Part shown: positions 57,310 through 64,000 of the stretch, one piece after another
Numbering within the stretch: the stretch's first letter is position 1
Layout of the letters: each line of letters begins with the position of its first letter
Assembly: GCF_032362555.1 (NCBI RefSeq)
Contig: NC_083506.1
Span: 47,501-111,500 of the forward strand
DNA: 64,000 nucleotides
Source: Amyelois transitella
Taxonomy: Eukaryota; Arthropoda; Insecta; Lepidoptera; Pyralidae
Reading direction: 5' to 3'
Notes under the pieces: generated by a model
Seen by the model: only the letters and a program-made list of their open reading frames with translations
What the model was told of the DNA's origin: nothing
Database searches by the model: none
Position numbers and translations under genes: made by a program

Positions 57310-57990
57310 ATAAATTTCAGGCGAGCAAGGCCCAATACTGACATAATAGTGGAAGACCAGAGATTAGAATTTGTTGAAAATACAAAGTTTTTAGGAATTA
57401 TAATAGATGCAAAGCTACAGTGTGGGGTGATCATATTTCTAAACTTTCCAATAGACTTAGCTCTGCCGCTTATTCTGTTAGGAGGATCCGACAATTGACA
57501 GATGTAGCTACTGCTAGGCTTGTTTATTTCAGCTATTTTTATAGCTTGTTATCTTATGGTTTACTTTAGCCGGAGTCTGTTCTTGATATGCCTAACCAAA
57601 AATTCAAAGAGTACCATGTAGTGAAAGTACTTTTTGAGAAGGCTTATTATAGGACTGATGATTACATGAATGATATAAACATCTGGCTTGACCTTGGGAC
57701 AGGAACCTCAACAGGAATTGTAGTTTGATTTGAACCTAAATCAAAATTCAGTACACCCTGTACATAAATCTATTTAAAATTGGCAATCCATAAAAAAAAT
57801 ATTAAAATCTCATATAAATAAATAAATCTGAACAATGTATTCTCTCGTCCACATTTTTATTCTAAGTTTGGATAGTTGAGAAGTTGACGTTGTTAAAGAA
57901 AATACTGCAGTGCAGTTTGTTACCGCTTCTTCTGCACTGACGCCTTAGAAGCGGCAGTAAACTTAGGTTTAAGTAATTTATTTGACATCA
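57310..57990 (+). mobile_element. LINE fragment (same family as 19048-20410)
   Basis: The + strand shows decayed reverse transcriptase thumb sequence: LEFVENTKFLGIIID, then in another frame HISKLSNRLSSAAYSVRRIR and TDVATARLVYFSYFYSLLSY, then KAYYRTDDYMNDINIW. It corresponds to the minus-strand LINE at 19-20 kb. The 3' UTR has the same stem-loop arms CCGCTTC (57923-57929) and GAAGCGG (57948-57954). It is 5' truncated and frameshifted. Confidence 0.8.
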
Positions 57991-59155
57991 ATGTTGTGAA
58001 ACCTAACTAAAGATTTGACTAATAATAATAATAGTAAGCGATATTAAGTATCCTATAATAATGAATAATTTTTTTTTTAATTTAGAGCAAATACACGTTC
58101 GAGTTTTCTAACACAGATAGTTTTATTGGCTACGATGATTTGGCAAAGTCCAAATGGTTGCCTGTCCATATACCAACCCGTGTTTTTTTCAGGGGTAAAG
58201 GGTTTTTTGATAACCTGCAGATCAGATAGGCAGTGTGCAGAGTCTAATTCCAGGTATTACAATTTGGTTCGCCGTCCGTTCATCATTACCATGGGGTCAC
58301 GTTTATTTGTTTCTATTTACCTGATCCAGCGTACTTACAGACGCATACGTTGTAAATCAATCAAGGGAAAGTCTTATAAACCGAATTTTGCCTAACAGCG
58401 ATGGGCTAGCAACGTATCATCGCCAGGCATGTCTTAACCTCGAGTCTTCTGACTATAAGCTCTATCTATCCCGTCAACTGACCGTATCCCGTAGTGTGAT
58501 ATGTGTAGCTGCGTAGATAATTTTTCAAACAGTTTTCGTAAACTTTCTTTGGGAATGAGAAAATCTGTTTGGCAAATTTCTTTTCTTTCTATGAGTTTTT
58601 CTTTCGGTTGTAGTTAGGTATGTCTTTTTTCTTTTATTTTATTTACATACAACCGTTTCATAAAACCTTCCTGTTGTCTTAATTTATTCAGCTCAGGTAT
58701 AGGACCCCGAGGTTGCAAGGTCTGACATTATGCAAGCATGCAACTTAGAAAGTGAACGATATTTTAATAATATTCTGTGCCAATGGACTTTAATACAGTG
58801 CTGAATCAAATGTTTGTCGATGACCACCTCGTATTTAGATCGCACATCCATAAAACCACATTTACGAATGTTTTATTGAAAAAAATAATTTTGTGAATTC
58901 TGAAATTTACTTTGTAAGGGACAAATTTAAAAATTTCTAGACAGATTTGAAGGAAATTTGACACAGACTATTATTATTATAAACAAACACTAAATAAAGG
59001 TAAAAGATACGTAGGCATTGCTCTTCTACTCTTACCGCGGACCTGCTGGCCCTGAAGAATACATGTGGAGCAGAGAGATGAGAATGAGAAATAAATTCAA
59101 CATACCTTCTGGGATTTGAACCTAGCTACACAAGTAATCGATAACATTGTCGTGG
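57991..59155. other. Spacer upstream of cytochrome b5 genes
   Basis: AT-rich. An open stretch at 58126-58395 has no recognisable domain. Nothing else is seen before the hairpin at 59156. Confidence 0.45.
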
Positions 59156-59216
59156 TGAAAATTTTAACTAGGTATCTTAAAGTTGACCACTTTAAGATAC
59201 CTAGTTAAAATTTTCA
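59156..59216. repeat. Perfect 28-bp inverted repeat with 5-base loop
   Basis: Left arm 59156-59183 and right arm 59189-59216 are exact reverse complements, with loop TGACC. The arms contain TTTTAACTAGGTATCTTAAA. It lies 183 bases before the start codon of the first cytochrome b5 gene. It could be a small foldback repeat, a hairpin in the 5' UTR or promoter, or a microRNA-like stem; nothing in the sequence decides. Confidence 0.9.
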
Positions 59217-59398
59217 TTAAACATTCGTTCGTAATCGTAATAGAATATCACCTTTGACATTTGAACTGATTTTCTTTGTCCGTCTACTTATAAGTGTATC
59301 AGTGTGAGCTGGTGTGGTGGGTTGTAGTGTGTCCGGTGTGGCGTGGTGGGTGTCCGCCGTTCAGTCTGACGGCGCGGGCGCAGCGAGCAGCGTGCGTA

Positions 59399-59785
59399 AT
59401 GGCGCTCACGCAGTTCACACGCGAGGAGGTCTCTCACCACAACCGCGCCGATGATGCTATGATCATCATCGATAACATGGTCTACAATGTAACTAAATTC
59501 CTGGAGGACCACCCGGGCGGACCGGAGGTTTTGCTGGACAACGCTGGAAAAGACGCTTCGCAGTGTTTCCATGACGTGGGGCACAGCGACGACGCGAAGG
59601 CTTGGCGGCAGGATTTCCTCGCGGGGGAGCTGGTGGAGCGTGACCGGCGGGAGCTGCGCGCGGCGCGGCCGGCGTGGGCGGGCGGGGAAGACACCCTGAC
59701 GGTGGCGGCCATCGTCCACGTGTGGGGGCCGCCCGTCGTGCTGGCCGTAGCGTCCACGTTACTCTATTTCTACTTATTCTCCTAG
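59399..59785 (+). CDS. Cytochrome b5, tail-anchored, copy 1
   Basis: A single-exon gene of 128 residues. Cytochrome b5 carries electrons from NADH-b5 reductase or P450 reductase to fatty-acid desaturases and P450s on the cytosolic face of the ER. The heme domain covers residues 5-85, with axial ligands His38 in DHPGG and His62 in HDVGHS. The C-terminal anchor is VVLAVASTLLYFYLFS. ATG 59399 was chosen because the frame upstream of it has no other ATG and no b5-like sequence. It is less conserved than its neighbour at 61257; the linker is Arg/Ala-rich and GC-biased (RRELRAARPAWAGG). Confidence 0.9.
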   Translation: MALTQFTREEVSHHNRADDAMIIIDNMVYNVTKFLEDHPGGPEVLLDNAGKDASQCFHDVGHSDDAKAWRQDFLAGELVERDRRELRAARPAWAGGEDTLTVAAIVHVWGPPVVLAVASTLLYFYLFS

Positions 59786-61256
59786 TGAAAAGCGTTTCTT
59801 TCGGCCCAAAAAATAGAACAGTGCAGAACGGGTTTGCCATTTTGCAGTGTCACGGTGACACTTGTAGCATAATTTGCGGTGGAGTCGGTGTTGGATAGAT
59901 AATAATGTTGTTGAAGTAATACCTACTCGTTGTGTATGAAACATGATTCGTTGTAAATGAGTAGCGATGTTTCGGCAATTATGATTCTACATAATTCTAT
60001 GTAAGTATTTGCGTGTGGTGTCGCGTGCAGGGGGCAGGTCGGCATTGGCATGCGCAATAATAACTTGACTGGTTTCCGCCCGTGTCGGAATAACTTGAAT
60101 TGTAATGTGAGGCAATACTGCCCGACCTGAGTAGGTGGGTACGAGAAGGTTATGAACTTAGGTATGAATTTATACTCAAAATGTTAATGTTGTGTCATAA
60201 TTTAAATAAAATGATGTTGTTTCAAGGGTTCCATTTATTTGTAAGATCCCTGTGTGATGTAAGATTTATGTGGTACGACCACACATAACACACACCTACT
60301 TGTTGGTGCTGGCGGTGACGATTGGCTGACAATCTGTCTCGATTTCAGAATTATTTTACTAGGTATACTTACTTACTTCCTATATAAAAACATAAAATCA
60401 CGCTTCTTTCCCGGAAGGGTAGGCAGAGGTTACATCTTTCCACTTACCACGGTCTCTATATACTTAGGTAAGTACTTCATTTGCTTTATAATTTCTGTCA
60501 GATTTTTTAAGAGCAGGTAAAACCTAAGTAACTTTATGTTTTTTTTTCCACTTGGGAACCATCCCACCACCATCCATATGGCTCTATCAACCTTTCAGTT
60601 ATATACAAGCCAAATCATGCGATCTCGCTTTTGCTTTCTTTAACAGCACACCGTTTCTTGACAAAATATTGGGTGTCTATCTGAACACCGGTGTCTTTAG
60701 AGTCCCCCTGGGCCACTCAGGTACAGTCATTGGGGATTAATGACGTGGCGATGGTGATGAGGTCCGACAAAATTTCTGAAGAGACAGTCGCATTTTTGAG
60801 CAGAGAACAAGATCATTATTTCTGATTTTATTATAGAATTCGGAATTTTGTAATAGAAGTACACCCCGGGCTCTTCTTTCAGGGTGGGCGTGTGAATCCG
60901 GGAAAATAACTAATAAATAATTTATTTAAAAAAAAGCAAGTCATTTCACGGGGTAGATAGAGTCTATAGTTTCGATAGCTTACCAAAAAAGAAACAAGGA
61001 AAAAAGCAACAGCGCTCCGAGGTCTAACTTTCCAAGCCACTGCCGTGACATTATCTACTGGCCAGTCACATAAACTGGCATTAAAAGGCGTCTACTCATC
61101 GTGCACATCGCAGCTGAGCCACAAGATAGCATGTTATCAGCGCGGGGAGCGCGGGCGATAACCGGTCTCCGGCGCATGCGGCGCGCCTCCGCGCAGTGAG
61201 GACCCGAGCGTCGCCGCCACCGCACGCCGCGCCAGAAGCACGCTTGCGCTAATAAT
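59786..61256. other. Spacer between the two cytochrome b5 genes
   Basis: Contains the 3' UTR of copy 1 with a possible AATAAA at 60205-60210, then unremarkable sequence, then a GC-rich patch at 61130-61250 that is probably the promoter and 5' UTR of copy 2. Confidence 0.45.
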
Positions 61257-61643
61257 ATGGCAGAGAAAACATTTACGAGGAAGCAAGTCGCCGACAGCGG
61301 CAACGCTAAGAATGTTCTGTTCATCATCAACAATGACGTGTACGACGTGAGCAAGTTCATCGACGAGCACCCCGGCGGGCACGAGGTGCTGGTGGCCGTG
61401 GCCGGCAAGGACGGCACGGAGGAGTTCGAGGACGTCGGCCACAGTCTCGACGCTAAGGAGCTCATGCTCAAATACAAGCTGGGCACGCTGGTCGCCGAGG
61501 ACCGCGTGGAAGTGAAGAAGAAGCAGTACAACTGGAGCGACAACGACACGAAGGACTCCGACTCTGGCTTCATGTCGTCGTGGAAGTTCCCGCTGCTGCT
61601 CGGCGTGGTGGTCACGGTGCTGTACTCCTACCTGTTCGCGTAG
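61257..61643 (+). CDS. Cytochrome b5, tail-anchored, copy 2
   Basis: A single-exon gene of 128 residues, the same length as copy 1 and 1.5 kb downstream on the same strand, so a tandem paralogue. The heme ligands are His38 (EHPGG) and His62 (EDVGHS), at identical positions. FTRKQVADSGNAKNVLFIIN and YDVSKFIDEHPGG are close to insect and vertebrate cytochrome b5. The linker is acidic (WSDNDTKDSDSGF) and the anchor LLLGVVVTVLYSYLFA should insert in the ER membrane. It looks like the canonical copy, with copy 1 as the diverged duplicate. Confidence 0.95.
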   Translation: MAEKTFTRKQVADSGNAKNVLFIINNDVYDVSKFIDEHPGGHEVLVAVAGKDGTEEFEDVGHSLDAKELMLKYKLGTLVAEDRVEVKKKQYNWSDNDTKDSDSGFMSSWKFPLLLGVVVTVLYSYLFA

Positions 61644-62180
61644 GGCGGCCCTGAGCCCCGCAGGCGGAGCAGGCCGGACAGTGCGTCGCCGGGACCTCTG
61701 TAAACATTGGTTATTGTGGCCTTGACTGACGGCTTGTGTGACATTGGTTGTTTGGTACGCCTTGTTAAGTTTTTATGTATGATTGTGTATGATTGATTAG
61801 ACAATCAATTAAAATATGTCGAGTGGTCATTTGCGTTTTGCCACAGTTGACCTGATTACCACACGGTACCAAGCCGGCCGCGGCATCCTGGAAATTAATT
61901 ATTGAATAATTATCGAATCGCGCATTATTGCATTGCACTCATTTATTTCATTTTAAGTGGTTGACTTGACTCTTGACATTCCAGAAAAGTTATCTTATTA
62001 ACAAATGTAAAGGAAGCTTAATATTAATTGATTTATTTGTACTGTGTAAATATATATTTTATAAAAAGATTATGTAATATATGACGTTATGTTAACATAT
62101 TTTGTTGTGAAATCGAATCGTCCCTTTACGTTATATAGTTATCGGATTGAAGGTGCTTAGCTAAGTGGCAAGTTTTGCCA

Positions 62181-62186
62181 AATAAA
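62181..62186 (+). terminator. Polyadenylation signal of cytochrome b5 copy 2
   Basis: AATAAA 538 bases after the stop codon, followed by a T-rich stretch. Confidence 0.5.
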
Positions 62187-62469
62187 GATTTCTTTATTAC
62201 TGTTTGTTACTAATGAGTTTTCTTATTTATACTCTCATTGACTGCGTACAGTATGGTATGCACACATAAGTTTAATGATTTATCTTTATGTTCCTATAGA
62301 GGGAAAAAAATTATTTGCTGCACATAGCCAAAAAATTTCAATTTTAAAATATCTGGATCAATACATATAATAAAACAGTAAAAAAATTTGTCTGTGCATT
62401 GAGTATATTTTCAAAAAATAATTTATAACTATATAAAAATAGTAACCGAGCATGAATTTGAAAAAAAAG

Positions 62470-62955
62470 TCTGTATATTTGTTTGTAGACGCTAATCTCC
62501 GGAACTACTGAACGGATTTGAATAAAACTTTTTTTGTTGTATATATCTTATGCCTGGCCAAAATATAGGGTAATTTATATTGGAATCTGGCACAGCTGAT
62601 ATCCAACCATAACCATTCAGCTAAACTATAGGAAATATTGAAAAGACGTCTTAACAAAAGTTGTTCAACCTGATAAGCATTTTCTGTTACAGTATAAAAA
62701 TTGAAGATTCGGAACACCTGATGTAGAACCATTATATATAAACCAGCTAATCATCAGAATTATGGAAAAGATGTCTTGATTTAGCATTTTCTATTGACGA
62801 AAAAAAAATGGAAGATCTGGATCATGTGATGTAGAAGCCAAAAGGACCAGCTACTCTGTAATATGTAACGAAATTTGACTAAATTTAATAACCTTAACCT
62901 TCGTATTTTCAATAACACGCAAACGGAGTTGCGGGCGTCAACTAGCATAAAAATA
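62470..62955 (+). repeat. Interspersed repeat, internally duplicated
   Basis: Begins near TTTGTTTGTAGACGCTAATC and CCGGAACTACTGAACGGATT and ends near GCGGGCGTCAACTAGC, a common insect repeat layout. Within it, a block of about 110 bp (ACCA..CAGCTAA to CACCTGATGTAGAACC) occurs twice in diverged form. It is related to 27890-28140. The class is unknown. Confidence 0.5.
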
Positions 62956-63890
62956 AAATAATGATGCCTATTTAACATTAGGAATGGTGAGTGGGTGATT
63001 GCTACATTTGTTGATGAGCTGATAACTGTAATCAGATAAGGTGATGATAGCGTACAAAACATTCTGTGTCGTTCACCAAACAGCCAGCAGGCTACCAGGT
63101 AAAGTCAATAGACTCTTTATTTATTCATGAATTTCGCCAGTTTAGCGGAGAATGAAATGAGCCGTGTTAACGGGAATTTTATAACTTTGATGTTAAATCT
63201 TGAAACGGATATTTTATAGAGATTTAAAAGTTATTCAGCATTATGTTGTTTAAAAAATTATACCCACCTACATCTTTCAATTGTCTCAAATGTAATGTTA
63301 TCGAACAAAACCAAAGCAAATTTTTTTACCCACATCCAAATGCCTACACCTTACTTATACCCCAAAATTGAAAAACATTTTAGAGTGAAAGTTTGTAACA
63401 ATGTAAATTATTTAAGATCTTGTTTATATCTTACGTATAAGATATGGCTACTAAACATGAAAAGGCGTTATCCTGAATTAAAATAAGTAGATTGTGTTAT
63501 CATGACCTTAGCTCCGAATTGATAACGCGGAAATCTTAAGTCGAGATTGATTGTTCTAGAATCGATGAACGATTGGTCATGGTGATTGTGGAATGAGTAA
63601 TGAATGGTCATAATCGGTTCACTTCTACTTAACTACGATTTAGGATTCCGTAGTCTACTCGGAACCTTTGTGGTCTTGTCCTGTGCGGTTCTCCTTCGCT
63701 GTCCTAAGTTTCTGTCCATCCACAGCTTTTCTCACAGCCTAAAGAAGAAAAGTAGTACTTAAGGAAATAAAGACTGTGATTTGGAATTATTATTAATGCC
63801 GTCGAAGTGTTAAATAAAATATTTGAAGAATATGTGCGTCTTCTACACCTAAAGTGAGCATGATTTTTTTTTTCATGTGTATTCTATGCA
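62956..63890. other. AT-rich spacer
   Basis: No gene or repeat recognised; a short open stretch at 63295-63486 resembles nothing known to me. Confidence 0.4.
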
Positions 63891-63894
63891 ATGT

Positions 63895-64000
63895 GGTACT
63901 CGGCGTATTAACTTGGAATTCTTTTAGGCGATGGGTTAACAACCTATCACTATTTGAATCTCAATTCGATCATCAAGCCAAATAGCTGAACGTGGCCTAT
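63895..64000 (-). repeat. R1 repeat, cut by window end
   Basis: GTGGTACTCGGCG, CTTTTAGGCGATGGGTTAAC and ATCACTATTTGAATCTCAAT follow the reverse-complement order of R1 and run off the end of the window. Confidence 0.65.

Noticed and set aside
58126-58395. An 89-residue frame upstream of the cytochrome b5 genes
   Set aside because: The peptide shows no family resemblance and lies in repeat-rich spacer.

Overview
The window looks like one end of an insect chromosome, most probably from a moth or butterfly. The evidence is a 4.3-kb array of a TTAGG-containing repeat that starts at base 1, compact genes with short exons in AT-rich introns, and tRNA-derived SINEs and other dispersed repeats of the type common in lepidopteran genomes. 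The order is inferred from these traits; no species is identified.

Layout. 1-4336: 271 head-to-tail copies of a 16-bp unit with no visible variant, C-rich on the + strand as expected at a left telomere. 4337-8436: about 4 kb of spacer with SINE and decayed repeat sequence. 8437-28985: ZNF706 (+), XPA (-), mitochondrial malonyl-CoA:ACP transacylase MCAT (+), a dead mariner carrying a LINE insertion, and very-long-chain acyl-CoA dehydrogenase ACADVL (-). 29363-32453: an intact-looking PIF/Harbinger DNA transposon with two interleaved antisense genes. 34304-44438: Integrator subunit INTS9 (+), whose third intron holds a young Ty3/Gypsy-type LTR element. 45864-50583: a divergent pair, LCMT1 (-) and AAGAB (+). 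52681-53229: a 32-bp minisatellite. 53859-57102: an ABHD1/3-type alpha/beta hydrolase (-). 59399-61643: two tandem single-exon cytochrome b5 genes (+). The rest to 64000 is repeat-rich spacer.

The host genes are unrelated housekeeping genes: nucleotide excision repair (XPA), mitochondrial fatty-acid synthesis (MCAT) and oxidation (ACADVL), snRNA 3' processing (INTS9), PP2A methylation (LCMT1), clathrin-adaptor assembly (AAGAB), phospholipid hydrolysis (ABHD3-like) and electron transfer (cytochrome b5). Every multi-exon model below was built by joining exons at GT/AG sites whose phases match. The resulting protein lengths (77, 265, 393, 626, 654, 318, 256 and 393 aa) are mostly close to the human proteins as I remember them; AAGAB is clearly shorter.

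Most unusual points: (1) the homogeneous 16-bp telomere-like repeat, TTAGG followed by an 11-mer; (2) a triplicated piece of ACADVL exon 6 whose three 5' splice sites are all in the same frame; (3) the Harbinger element, in which each gene's second exon lies inside the other gene's intron; (4) a strong contrast between ordinary 5' exons and extremely GC-rich 3' exons in most genes on both strands.
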